Origin: Algoriphagus aestuarii
Lineage (GTDB): Bacteria > Bacteroidota > Bacteroidia > Cytophagales > Cyclobacteriaceae
Direction of reading: 5' to 3'
Length of the DNA stretch: 64,000 bases
NCBI GenBank assembly: GCA_017051695.1
Contig: JAFIDK010000004.1
Span: 180,401 to 244,400 of the forward strand
Shown: positions 9,088 through 18,028 of the stretch, one piece after another
Numbering within the stretch: position 1 is the stretch's first letter
Layout: each line of letters opens with the position of its first letter
Made by a program: the position numbers and the translations under genes
Notes under the pieces: generated by a model
Database searches by the model: none
What the model was told of the DNA's origin: nothing
Seen by the model: only the letters and a program-made list of their open reading frames with translations

Positions 9088-11490
9088 TTAATCGCTTTTT
9101 AATGTTTTTGCTGGATTCAATGAATACACTTTCCAGCTTCTATAGGCTATTGTCAAAATGGCCAGAATAAAGACCAAGGAAATAGACAAGACAAAAGGCC
9201 AGATAGATAGGTTGGTTTTATAAGTGAAATCCTGAAGCCATTTATTGGAAAACCAAATACCAAAGCCAGAAGCAAGAACTGCAGCAAAAGCCAATAGCTT
9301 CATAAAATCTGCTGCCAAAACCTGAATTACATTTTCTTGAGTAGCCCCCAAAACCTTCCTGATACTAATTTCACGGGTTCTTCTCAAGGCTACATAGCTA
9401 ACCAGACCAAATAAGCCCATGCAGGCTATGAAGATGGCTATTCCTGAAAATATCCCGAAAATGACACTGGCCTGCATTTCTGAACTGTACATTTTTTCAT
9501 AGGCCTGATCTACAAATACAGGATTAAATGGCCTATCTGGCACAAGTTCTTTCCATACTCCCTCTAAAGTAGCCAGATGCTCAGTCGGATTTCCTTCCGG
9601 TAATTTGACAAGCAAAACATTGGACTGGTCCGGATCATTGAAGATCACTAATGGACTTACCTGGAAGTGCAATGAATTGAAATAAAAATCCTTTACTACT
9701 CCTTTGATTTCTGAATTGGAATTGAAGCCTAGATTGATTGTTTTACCTACAGCTTCCTCCGCTGTCCATCCCATTTCTTTCACAGCCGTTTCGTTAAGAA
9801 TCACCGGAAAGCGTTCTGAACCATCCTCCAGGTCACTTCTTTGGATATCGGAGTCCGTAAACTTCTTACCGGCAATCAATTCCAAATCAATGGTCTCCAA
9901 AATATCTGTATCCACAGAATATCCGGTAATCATAAATTCGCGAGGATTGTCTCCACCAGGGAATACCCGGTAACCGGCTTTTACATGGATCGGCATATCT
10001 GCTGCCCGGGCTATGGAACTTGCAGCTCCTGATCTTAGCATTTCATTTTTGATGATCTCAATGCCATCCCGCATATTATAGTGGTAGCTTAAAGAGATTA
10101 AGTGCTCTTTTTCATAGCCTAAGTTGACACCTTGCATGTAGTCCAGCTGTGATTTTACCACAAATGTGGAAATCAATAAACCTATGGAAACAAAAAACTG
10201 AAATACCACCAATGACTTTCTTACCCAAGCTCCACCACCGATTTTGGTTTTGTTTGCCAGTGCCTTGATGGGCTCCATTCCTGAAAGGATCAAAGAAGGG
10301 TAAATCCCTGCCAGTACGCCAAGAAATACTATAAAGCCTCCCATCAAGATTAAGCCTAGAGGGGAAATAATCAATTCTAAGTTTAAAGGAACACCGCTGA
10401 TAGAAGCGAATTTTGGAGCTATTAAATAAAGTGCCAATATACTCAGCGTAGTAGATGCGAAAGTCAAAAGCATAGATTCAGAAACAAACTGACCAAATAA
10501 CTGACCTCTCCCCGCTCCCATCGCTTTTCTCAATCCTACTTCTTTGTTCCTCTCAGTAGCTTCAGCTGTCGCGAGATTGACATAATTGATCACTCCGATA
10601 GCAATCAACAAAATCGCTACAATACCAAAAATGTATAGATAGCGAATGTCTGTTCCCGGTTTAATAGAACCTAATGACTGATCACCTAAGTGAATCTGGG
10701 TGACAGGTTGGATGAAAAATGCTGTTTCATAACCATATTCCGCCAAGTCTTTCCCTAAATATTTATCCACTATCTGTCCCAGCTTTCCTTCAAAAACCTG
10801 AGGATCAGATTCTGATTTCAATTTCACATAAGTGTAATAGTTACTTGGGGACCATTCAGGATCTTTTCCATGCCTATGGGTTTTAAATGATGCCAAAAAG
10901 TCAAATTTTATATGACTGTTGGATGGAAAATCTTCCATCACACCAGATACTGTATAGTCTTTATTATCAATTTTTATGGCTTTGCCTGCAGCATTTAGTG
11001 CGGTACCAAAATATCTTTCCGCTGTGGTTTTCGTCAGCACTACCAGATTTGGCTCCGATAAAATTTGTGAAGGATTCCCCGAGATTAGACTGAAATCAAA
11101 GACTTCGAAAAAATTCTCATCGGCAAAGGCAAATTCCTTTTCTTCTTGATTTCCATCTCCCGCATCCACCATTACAGTGGAAAAAATACTGATATCAAAA
11201 ATCAAGGTACCATTTTCAACTTCCGGAACTTCATCTATCAAAGTTGGTATCAAGCTGGAGGGTGTGGAAGAAACCAGTTGAGACTGCCCCTCTGATCTAA
11301 ACTCCTGATTTAACCTGTAAATCCGGTCATATCCGGTATACATTTTATCATAACTCCATTCATGATGGATATAAAGACAAATCGCCAAAAAACTAACAAT
11401 GGCAATGGTAAGACCCAGCAAGTTTATACCTGTATAAAGTCTACGCTTTTGCAGGTTTCTGAAGGATACTTTTAAATAATTTTTCCACAT
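9088..11490 (-). CDS. FtsX/MacB-type ABC permease 1
   Basis: 800 residues with no fused ATPase. Family architecture, described here once: MWKNYLKVSFRN amphipathic start; TM1 at about 21-42; first periplasmic MacB-type domain about 45-280; three TMs at about 285-420 with the coupling motif NKEVGLRKAMGAG (315-327); then a duplicated half with one TM (about 430), a second periplasmic domain, and three TMs carrying TREISIRKVLGAT (about 705-717). It ends NPAKTLKSD. Such permeases use mechanotransmission across the envelope rather than a classic translocation path. It is the first gene of the operon with the ATPase and TolC channel. The regulatory module is at 11577-11680. Confidence 0.95.
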   Translation of the reverse strand: MWKNYLKVSFRNLQKRRLYTGINLLGLTIAIVSFLAICLYIHHEWSYDKMYTGYDRIYRLNQEFRSEGQSQLVSSTPSSLIPTLIDEVPEVENGTLIFDISIFSTVMVDAGDGNQEEKEFAFADENFFEVFDFSLISGNPSQILSEPNLVVLTKTTAERYFGTALNAAGKAIKIDNKDYTVSGVMEDFPSNSHIKFDFLASFKTHRHGKDPEWSPSNYYTYVKLKSESDPQVFEGKLGQIVDKYLGKDLAEYGYETAFFIQPVTQIHLGDQSLGSIKPGTDIRYLYIFGIVAILLIAIGVINYVNLATAEATERNKEVGLRKAMGAGRGQLFGQFVSESMLLTFASTTLSILALYLIAPKFASISGVPLNLELIISPLGLILMGGFIVFLGVLAGIYPSLILSGMEPIKALANKTKIGGGAWVRKSLVVFQFFVSIGLLISTFVVKSQLDYMQGVNLGYEKEHLISLSYHYNMRDGIEIIKNEMLRSGAASSIARAADMPIHVKAGYRVFPGGDNPREFMITGYSVDTDILETIDLELIAGKKFTDSDIQRSDLEDGSERFPVILNETAVKEMGWTAEEAVGKTINLGFNSNSEIKGVVKDFYFNSLHFQVSPLVIFNDPDQSNVLLVKLPEGNPTEHLATLEGVWKELVPDRPFNPVFVDQAYEKMYSSEMQASVIFGIFSGIAIFIACMGLFGLVSYVALRRTREISIRKVLGATQENVIQVLAADFMKLLAFAAVLASGFGIWFSNKWLQDFTYKTNLSIWPFVLSISLVFILAILTIAYRSWKVYSLNPAKTLKSD

Positions 11491-11576
11491 ATTCTTAGAG
11501 TTTGAAAAACCCGAAAATTGAAACGATAAATTGGGGAGGAAAAAACATCCGCTCCAAAAGATCGCACATCAGGGAG

Positions 11577-11680
11577 TTCCACTTTTGTGCCACAAAAAAA
11601 AGCCCCTGAAACAACTCCAGAGGCATTTTTCGGTATTCAACCCTATTGATTTCTCGAACATTTTTGTTCGCATGCGGACA
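11577..11680 (-). promoter_or_regulatory. TGGCAY promoter box plus triple half-site operator (module 1)
   Basis: On the minus strand TGGCAC-aaaag-TGGAA occupies 11592 down to 11577, 87 bp before the permease 1 start. Upstream half-sites are at 11654-11660 (tcgaaca), 11665-11671 (tgttcgc) and 11674-11680 (gcggaca), as written on the plus strand. The same layout recurs at six other places. Confidence 0.75.
11594..11624 (-). terminator. Terminator of the Gfo/Idh-DUF1080 operon
   Basis: 8-bp stem (11602-11609 region with 11617-11624, one mismatch) followed on the minus strand by eight T (11601-11594). It lies between the operator and the promoter box of module 1. Confidence 0.75.
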
Positions 11681-11731
11681 AAGGCAATGTTCAAGATTTA
11701 TTTTTAGAAACCTAAATTCTAATCCATCCAA

Positions 11732-13081
11732 TCAAAACTTGCGATACTTGCCGTCTAAGTATTGATTTGCTTCTTTTTCAGCAAAACGTGCCTTTTTACT
11801 GTCCCAATGAAGCGTCTGATTTGGGAATCTACCCGCAATCACTCCAAGCAAAATTGTCTCAGTCAACCTAGCCGCATAAGAAAAAGGTGCAGAACATTCA
11901 TCTTTTCCTAAACAGGCATCCACAAACTGATGGTAATGCTTTTTACTTTCGGAATCATAATCTTTGACCGGTGCTCCTAGATTAAACGACTCAATGTCCA
12001 TTTCCTTGTATTCTCCGTCCACAATTAATCGAGGCAATTGCTGGAAGTGAGGAAGCAAAAGTCTTCCTTTTTCTCCCATAAACATCGCTCCTTGATCTGG
12101 AAGTTTTTCACCATTTGGCAAAGCCAAATCCGGATGATTGGCAGGTGCACCTATCCCGTCATACCAAACCCATTTTAGCTTCTCTGCTGTATGTTTGGTA
12201 CCTGGAAATTCATAAGTCACCGTATTGTGCTCTGGGAAACCAAAACCGGTCGGTTGACGGCATTCATTTATAATAGTCTCAGGGACATCCAATTCTAAGG
12301 CATTGTATGGTGTATCAAAAATATGAACTCCCATATCTCCTAAAGTTCCACATCCATAGTCCATCACTTTTCTCCAGTTTCCAGGATGGTAATATCCTTC
12401 TTTGAAAGGTCTCTCAGGAGCAGTTCCCTGCCATAAGTTCCAATCCAAATTAGCTGGAACGGGATCTGATCCTGTTGGTTCCGGACCATCAAAACCCCAG
12501 TTTTTAGGAGACCAGGCTCTTACAGTATTCACTTTACCGATAATCCCGGATTGGATCAAAAGTGTCGCTAATTTATAATCATAAAAAGAGTGAACCTGAA
12601 TCCCCATTTGTGTTATCAGATTCTTCTTTTCAGCAACTTTCTTCATTTCTCTTGCCTCAGACACATGGTGAGTCAAAGGTTTCTGACAGTAAACAGGCTT
12701 GTCCATTTTCATGGCCATTAAAGAAGCCGGAGCATGCGTATGATCAGGAGTCGAAACCACCACTGCATCTATTTCATCCTCTAATTCTTTCAATAATACT
12801 CTGTAATCAGCATAGATTTTCGCGTTTGGGTGCAAGGCCTTTGCTTTTGCAAGTGCCTCACTATCAACATCACAAAGCGCAACAACATCTACTAAATCAT
12901 GGGATGAAATGGCATCCAAATCTGCCATTCCCATACCACCAAGACCGATATGTGCAGTTCTTAATCTGCCTGCTGCATTTAATTTTCCCAAAAACGAAGG
13001 TGCCAATGCGGCTCCTAGGATACCAATACCACTTTTCTTGACGAAATCCCGGCGATCCATAACTGAAATTTTCTTACTCAT
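11732..13081 (-). CDS. Gfo/Idh/MocA family oxidoreductase, Tat-exported
   Basis: 449 residues. NAD(P)-dependent sugar or polyol dehydrogenase family. Twin-arginine signal MDRRDFVKK (Arg10-Arg11) followed by a Gly/Ala hydrophobic stretch, so the enzyme is exported folded, probably with bound cofactor. Dinucleotide-binding GLGGMG at 46-51, TPDHTH at 111-116, and QKPL at 133-136 replacing the EKP catalytic-Lys motif of the family. It follows the DUF1080 gene by 27 bp on the same strand; this pairing is common in Bacteroidota and suggests oxidation/cleavage of glycosides outside the cytoplasm. The substrate is unknown. A terminator follows at 11594-11624. Confidence 0.93.
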   Translation of the reverse strand: MSKKISVMDRRDFVKKSGIGILGAALAPSFLGKLNAAGRLRTAHIGLGGMGMADLDAISSHDLVDVVALCDVDSEALAKAKALHPNAKIYADYRVLLKELEDEIDAVVVSTPDHTHAPASLMAMKMDKPVYCQKPLTHHVSEAREMKKVAEKKNLITQMGIQVHSFYDYKLATLLIQSGIIGKVNTVRAWSPKNWGFDGPEPTGSDPVPANLDWNLWQGTAPERPFKEGYYHPGNWRKVMDYGCGTLGDMGVHIFDTPYNALELDVPETIINECRQPTGFGFPEHNTVTYEFPGTKHTAEKLKWVWYDGIGAPANHPDLALPNGEKLPDQGAMFMGEKGRLLLPHFQQLPRLIVDGEYKEMDIESFNLGAPVKDYDSESKKHYHQFVDACLGKDECSAPFSYAARLTETILLGVIAGRFPNQTLHWDSKKARFAEKEANQYLDGKYRKF

Positions 13082-13108
13082 TATTTATAATTTAGTTATT
13101 TTGATGAA

Positions 13109-13774
13109 TTATAATTCTTTGATTCTAATGTTTTTAAAGTAGACCACATCTCCATGCCCTAAAAAGCCAATATGTCCTGAACTTCTCTGCAAGCCCGGAT
13201 GGTCTTTATGATCAAGTGTCCCCGCTTTACTCGCTTCTAGGTAATCACCCTCTAAAATAGTTGTCCCATTTAAAATGACTTTAATTTTTGGATGGTTGAC
13301 AATGACTGTTTGTTGATTCCATTCTCCTACAGGTTTGAGGAATCCACGCTTGGCTGGGATCACGCCATATACTGAGCCATGGAATTGATAATCTTGTAAT
13401 TCGGCATATTTCTCTGCAGTATTATCCAAAATCTGGATTTCCTTTCCCACGTAGGCTGCATCACCTTCTAATGGTGCGTGTATACCCAAACCGTTATTTC
13501 CACCAGGAGTCAATCGGAATTCAAACTGAAGAATAAAATCCCCATATTCTTTCTCGGTGTACAGATTGCCACCTCCGGTTCCTTTGGGATCAATGACAAT
13601 CATCCCGTCTTGAGCCAAATAGGAGGTTTTATTCCCTACCCATCCGTCAAGGTTAGTACCATTAAATAAAGAAGTAAAGCCTTCTTCATCTACAGCTTTT
13701 TGAGCATGTGTGTACGAAATAGAAAACAGACATATAAAAACTGTTATCAGGCCAAAAATCGAGGGTTTCATCAT
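13109..13774 (-). CDS. DUF1080 family protein (3-keto-disaccharide hydrolase type)
   Basis: 221 residues with an N-terminal signal peptide (cleavage near THAQ). The jelly-roll family motif FTSLFNGTNLDGW is at 33-45, and the conserved tail SSGHIGFLGHGDVVYFKNIRIKEL-type strand closes the domain. The family is linked to hydrolysis of 3-keto-glycosides produced by Gfo/Idh-type oxidases, which fits its partner 27 bp downstream. Start is the ATG at 13774 (a second ATG is the next codon). It acts in the periplasm or at the surface. Confidence 0.9.
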   Translation of the reverse strand: MMKPSIFGLITVFICLFSISYTHAQKAVDEEGFTSLFNGTNLDGWVGNKTSYLAQDGMIVIDPKGTGGGNLYTEKEYGDFILQFEFRLTPGGNNGLGIHAPLEGDAAYVGKEIQILDNTAEKYAELQDYQFHGSVYGVIPAKRGFLKPVGEWNQQTVIVNHPKIKVILNGTTILEGDYLEASKAGTLDHKDHPGLQRSSGHIGFLGHGDVVYFKNIRIKEL

Positions 13775-14230
13775 AAGGGCTTATTGCTTAAATAGATTCA
13801 TCTTAAACGAAAAGACAATTTAATGGAACAATAGTAATTATTATAAAAAACTTATTTAAAAATTTTAATTAGAAATTAAGTGGTTCTATTATTTTTTAGA
13901 AAAAGATGATTTCAGCTAGTTTCTTATTCCTTTCTAAATCCAGACGATACAATCCAACAATATCTATATTCACTTTCTTACCAGTAAAGAAATTTATACA
14001 ATAGAATGAGCTCAGCTATAGAGTTAAGGATACTTCGGTCGCCTGTCTCCCGAGTTATCGGGAGTTCTTCCAGCCAGTAAATCAAAGAAAATAAACGTAC
14101 AGGCATCATTGCGGATAATCATATCCCTAGTTATTATTTGAAACATTCAATTCAAAAAGCACGACATCCTACGTCATCCTCATCGGTAGAATTTTTTAAG
14201 GGCCTGCCTGTTAGGTAAATTGATGGCACG
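13775..14230. other. Intergenic region with small palindrome
   Basis: 456 bp between the divergent DUF1080 and radical SAM genes. It must hold both promoters, but no box stands out. A 7-bp perfect hairpin (14047-14053 with 14058-14064) sits inside a G/C-richer patch at about 14030-14100 that looks like a fragment of a dispersed repeat. Confidence 0.5.
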
Positions 14231-15301
14231 ATGGAAAGTCAAGAATTGAATGAAAGGTATTTCAAAGGAAGGGGCTCACAGATCAAACCTGAAAACCGAT
14301 TCCTTACAAATCACTACGTCTCTGAACATATAGAAGGGATCGACGAACCCATGATCCAAAGTCCGTTGACCAAACTTTTTTATGAAAATCCCAAAACCAT
14401 CGTCAATAAGATCAATAGCCCGGATCTGAGAATGCTTTATTCCCTAAACGCATACCAGGGTTGCGAACACGGCTGCAGTTACTGCTATGCCAGAAATACC
14501 CATGAATTTTATGGTTTTGACGCAGGATTGGATTTCGAAAGTAAGATCATGGTCAAAAGAAATGCGGTCCAACTACTGGAAAAACTGTTCAGTAAACCCA
14601 ATTGGAAACCTGCCCCGATCAGCCTCTCTGGAAATACCGATTGTTATCAGCCTTTGGAAAGAAAATTTGAACTGACACGTAATCTTTTAAAGACTTTTTT
14701 ACGGTACAGACATCCAGTGGGAATCATTACTAAAAACAGCTTGATTCTAAGGGATCTGGAAATATTGAAAGATCTGGCAAGTGAGAACCTTGTCCATGTG
14801 TACATTTCGGTGACAACCCTGGACGAAAGTCTGCGAAGGAAAATGGAACCTCGAACTGCCAGTGGTATCAAACGAATCAAGACCATCGAGGAACTAACAA
14901 AGGCAAATATTCCCGTGGGTGTTATGAACGCCCCCATAATTCCAGGGCTCAATCATCATGAAATTCCCACTATTCTCAAAGCCGCAGCTGATCATGGGGC
15001 CTTAAGCGCAGGAATGACCATCGTTCGATTAAATGGTAGCGTTGCTCCCATTTTTGAGGATTGGTTGAAGAAAAATTTCCCGGATAGGTTTGACAAGGTC
15101 TGGAATAAAATTAAGTCAATGCATGGAGGTCAAGTCAATGACTCAAAATTCGGTCGAAGAATGACCGGAGAAGGAAGAGAAGCTGAAATGATCCAGCAAC
15201 TTTTCAAAACCTGTAAAAAAAAGCATTTTGAAGGTCGTAGTTTTCCGGAATACGATCTGACGAAATTTAGAAGAAATGGTAATCTGAATTTGTTTTCATA
15301 A
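14231..15301 (+). CDS. PA0069-like radical SAM protein
   Basis: 356 residues, cytoplasmic. The 4Fe-4S/SAM-binding motif is C78-x3-C82-x2-C85 within YQGCEHGCSYCYA. SLSGNTDCYQPLER (about 133-146) and ITKNSLILRDLEIL-type sequence match the spore-photoproduct-lyase-like/PA0069 group of radical SAM proteins. The exact reaction is not established for this group. It is monocistronic, with a convergent permease 189 bp downstream. Confidence 0.88.
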   Translation: MESQELNERYFKGRGSQIKPENRFLTNHYVSEHIEGIDEPMIQSPLTKLFYENPKTIVNKINSPDLRMLYSLNAYQGCEHGCSYCYARNTHEFYGFDAGLDFESKIMVKRNAVQLLEKLFSKPNWKPAPISLSGNTDCYQPLERKFELTRNLLKTFLRYRHPVGIITKNSLILRDLEILKDLASENLVHVYISVTTLDESLRRKMEPRTASGIKRIKTIEELTKANIPVGVMNAPIIPGLNHHEIPTILKAAADHGALSAGMTIVRLNGSVAPIFEDWLKKNFPDRFDKVWNKIKSMHGGQVNDSKFGRRMTGEGREAEMIQQLFKTCKKKHFEGRSFPEYDLTKFRRNGNLNLFS

Positions 15302-15490
15302 ATCAAAGCTATTTCCACCCCCCATTCTAACAAGTTGCTCTAAGCAATCAAAATTGTATTCCCTTCTAAAGTTTATATTACAAAGCTCTTGTGATTCTTC
15401 AGACGGATCTCAGAATTAAATCCCCAATCTTCCTACCCGCAAATCAATGAGCGTATAACTAAAGGTTAGAATGCAGAAATTCAAACATTC

Positions 15491-17908
15491 TTATTCGTTC
15501 TTCAAAACCTTGGCAGGATTAGTCTGAGCTGCCATAAAAGAATGCAAGCCCACGATGATCAGACATAATGCCAATACTCCAAACCCAGCCAGAATATAGA
15601 GGATGAATGGCATTTCCACTCTTGTATTGAATCCACTGAGCCAATCATTCAGGAAATAATAAGCTGGGATCACCGCAATCAGAAATGAGATTCCTACTAA
15701 AATCATGTACTCTTTTGAAATCAGAAACAGGATTTGGTTTAAGGTTGCTCCCAATATTTTTCGGATACTGATCTCTTTGGTTCGCTGAGCTATCGTGAAA
15801 CTGGATAGGCCGAATAAGCCCAAACAAGATATCAGAATTGCCAATCCACAGGTAAAACTCAATACATTTTTGATTTTCACATCTTCTTGGTAGAATCGGT
15901 CAATCTGAGTATCCAGAAAATTGAATGAAGCTGTCTCATAGGGATAAACGCTCAAATAAATCTGCTCCAATCGTTCTTTGGAGGCAGCTAAATTTTGATC
16001 GGAATTCAGCTTTACATTCACCGTTTGAAAATATGCAGGGTTGTAAGTGAAGAGCAAAGGACGTATTTCCTCCCGGAGCGTCCTGGAATGAAAATCAGCG
16101 ACCACACCAATGATCATTACCTGTTTTTCACTATAAGAAACCGTGGATCCTACGGCTTCCTCCAAAGATGAAAAACCAGCTTCTTTCACAAACTGCTCAT
16201 TTACCAGAATTTCATCCGGTTTATCTATGCCATCTGTACCTGCCAAAAGCGGGATGCCATTGACTTTGACAAAGGCAGAATCCACATTCATTACCTGAAT
16301 GTACATTTCCTTCTCAGTTGTATCCATGGGGATTTTGACATCCGAAGTCCAAAGACTGGTAGAAGATACCAGGCTTCCACTCAGGCTGGCACTTTGAACC
16401 ATCCCCTCTTGATTAAAGCGATCTTGCAATTGCAGCATCTTATCCGGATCAGACATAAATGGCAGACTGGCATACATCACTGCCTCTTTTTCGAAGCCAA
16501 GCGGCTGACTCGTCACATATTTCAACTGATAGTTTAAAACTAACACCAGAATAATGAATGCTATCGAGGATGATAACTGAATGATTGTAAGGTTTTTTCG
16601 AAGGAAAACTCCCAGAGAGAAACTCCCATTTCTCATCACTTCACCTTTCAAAGCTCTCTGCGGATTATAATTAGACAGTATTAGTGCCGGATAAATCCCC
16701 GTAATTATCGTCAACAGCAAAGGGAAAGCAACATAAAACAGCATGTTGAAAAGGGAAGTGTAATCGATTGTAAAATCCTTTGGCAAATAGCTTTCAAATA
16801 AAATTTTGAGTCCTTCCATGATGCCTAATGCCAAAATTGAGCTGATCATAATAATCATAAAAGTCTCTGCGAGAAACTGGGAAATTAATTGAAAGCGGGT
16901 TCCGCCGATAGTCTTTCTTATCCCAACTTCTTTGGATCGGCTGATAGCTTGGGCAGTTTCCAGGTTTACAAAGTTCAAAGAAGCCAGCACCAAAATGATC
17001 AATCCAATAAAAACCAATCCCTTCAAAAATGACTTGGAAACTCCATTGCTTCCATAGGTCTGTCCAAAATGCATTTCCGAAAGAGGCTCAACAAAAAAAC
17101 TGGTAGCGTATTCCCCGTTTTCTTCTGCCTCCATGTTTTTGGCAATCAAAGGCTTGAAGCTTTCATCTACCGATTCAGGGGAAACACCTCTGGCAAGTTT
17201 GATGAAAAGCTGGCTGCTGGAATTCACCGAATTCCATTCATGGAGACCATACCAGCTTATTTGCTCTTCAGTACGGATCGTACTCAAAGAGACAAAATCA
17301 CGGAAAATAAAATCCGTATTTTCCTTATAATCAGCAATTACACCTGTGATTTTGCCATAGATAGAATCAGAATCCACAAACATCAATTCCTCTCCCAACA
17401 CATCAGAAGCCTCCGATCCTGGGAAATATTTATGCAAACTTGCTTCGGAGATCACGACTGATTCTGGCTGTTGCAAAGCTGTTTCAGGATTTCCAGCCAG
17501 CCATTCTCTTGGGAAAATTTTAAAAAATCCTGGGTCTGCAAAAGTCACCTCATTGGATCTTCCAAAAACCTTTTCAGTATTCGGTAAGGCAACCAGTGTA
17601 TTATACATCGTATAAAGCTTCCCTTTTTCTTCGATCCCAGTAATTTCATCTTTGATCACCTCATACAAGGGGCCTGGCGTACCGGAATTAGGAAAACTTC
17701 CTCCATCTCCCCAGTCGGTCAGGGTATTCACACGATAAACTCGATCTCCATCAGGATGAAACTTATCAAAACTGTAGGAATGAGTGACCACATTGAAGAT
17801 CAAAAAACTGATGGCAATCCCGATAGATAAACCAAGAATATGGATGCCAGTCCTAAGTTTATTTCGAAGGATATTCCTCCAAGCGATTTTAAAGTAGTTT
17901 TTTAACAT
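15491..17908 (-). CDS. FtsX/MacB-type ABC permease 2
   Basis: 805 residues. Begins MLKNYFKIAWRN. Coupling motif KEVGIRKTIGG at 326-336 and a second KEISIRKILGAT near the end; C-terminus NPAKVLKNE. Third gene of a likely three-permease unit (20530-23001, 18029-20473, this one), 120 bp after the stop of its upstream partner. No regulatory module of its own is visible in that gap. A convergent radical SAM gene lies downstream with no clear terminator between them. Confidence 0.95.
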   Translation of the reverse strand: MLKNYFKIAWRNILRNKLRTGIHILGLSIGIAISFLIFNVVTHSYSFDKFHPDGDRVYRVNTLTDWGDGGSFPNSGTPGPLYEVIKDEITGIEEKGKLYTMYNTLVALPNTEKVFGRSNEVTFADPGFFKIFPREWLAGNPETALQQPESVVISEASLHKYFPGSEASDVLGEELMFVDSDSIYGKITGVIADYKENTDFIFRDFVSLSTIRTEEQISWYGLHEWNSVNSSSQLFIKLARGVSPESVDESFKPLIAKNMEAEENGEYATSFFVEPLSEMHFGQTYGSNGVSKSFLKGLVFIGLIILVLASLNFVNLETAQAISRSKEVGIRKTIGGTRFQLISQFLAETFMIIMISSILALGIMEGLKILFESYLPKDFTIDYTSLFNMLFYVAFPLLLTIITGIYPALILSNYNPQRALKGEVMRNGSFSLGVFLRKNLTIIQLSSSIAFIILVLVLNYQLKYVTSQPLGFEKEAVMYASLPFMSDPDKMLQLQDRFNQEGMVQSASLSGSLVSSTSLWTSDVKIPMDTTEKEMYIQVMNVDSAFVKVNGIPLLAGTDGIDKPDEILVNEQFVKEAGFSSLEEAVGSTVSYSEKQVMIIGVVADFHSRTLREEIRPLLFTYNPAYFQTVNVKLNSDQNLAASKERLEQIYLSVYPYETASFNFLDTQIDRFYQEDVKIKNVLSFTCGLAILISCLGLFGLSSFTIAQRTKEISIRKILGATLNQILFLISKEYMILVGISFLIAVIPAYYFLNDWLSGFNTRVEMPFILYILAGFGVLALCLIIVGLHSFMAAQTNPAKVLKNE

Positions 17909-18028
17909 GTTTCTCTATTTTGAAAATTAAAAAATCTAAAATTTTGAATATTAACTCTAATCCTCCCAACCCTTAAATTCCTCTCTACGCACAAAGCACT
18001 TGGTACGTGATACTAGATAACCAAAATG

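Noticed and set aside
11495-11731. 78-residue open frame upstream of permease 1
   Set aside because: Covers the promoter box, terminator and operator of module 1; composition is not protein-like.
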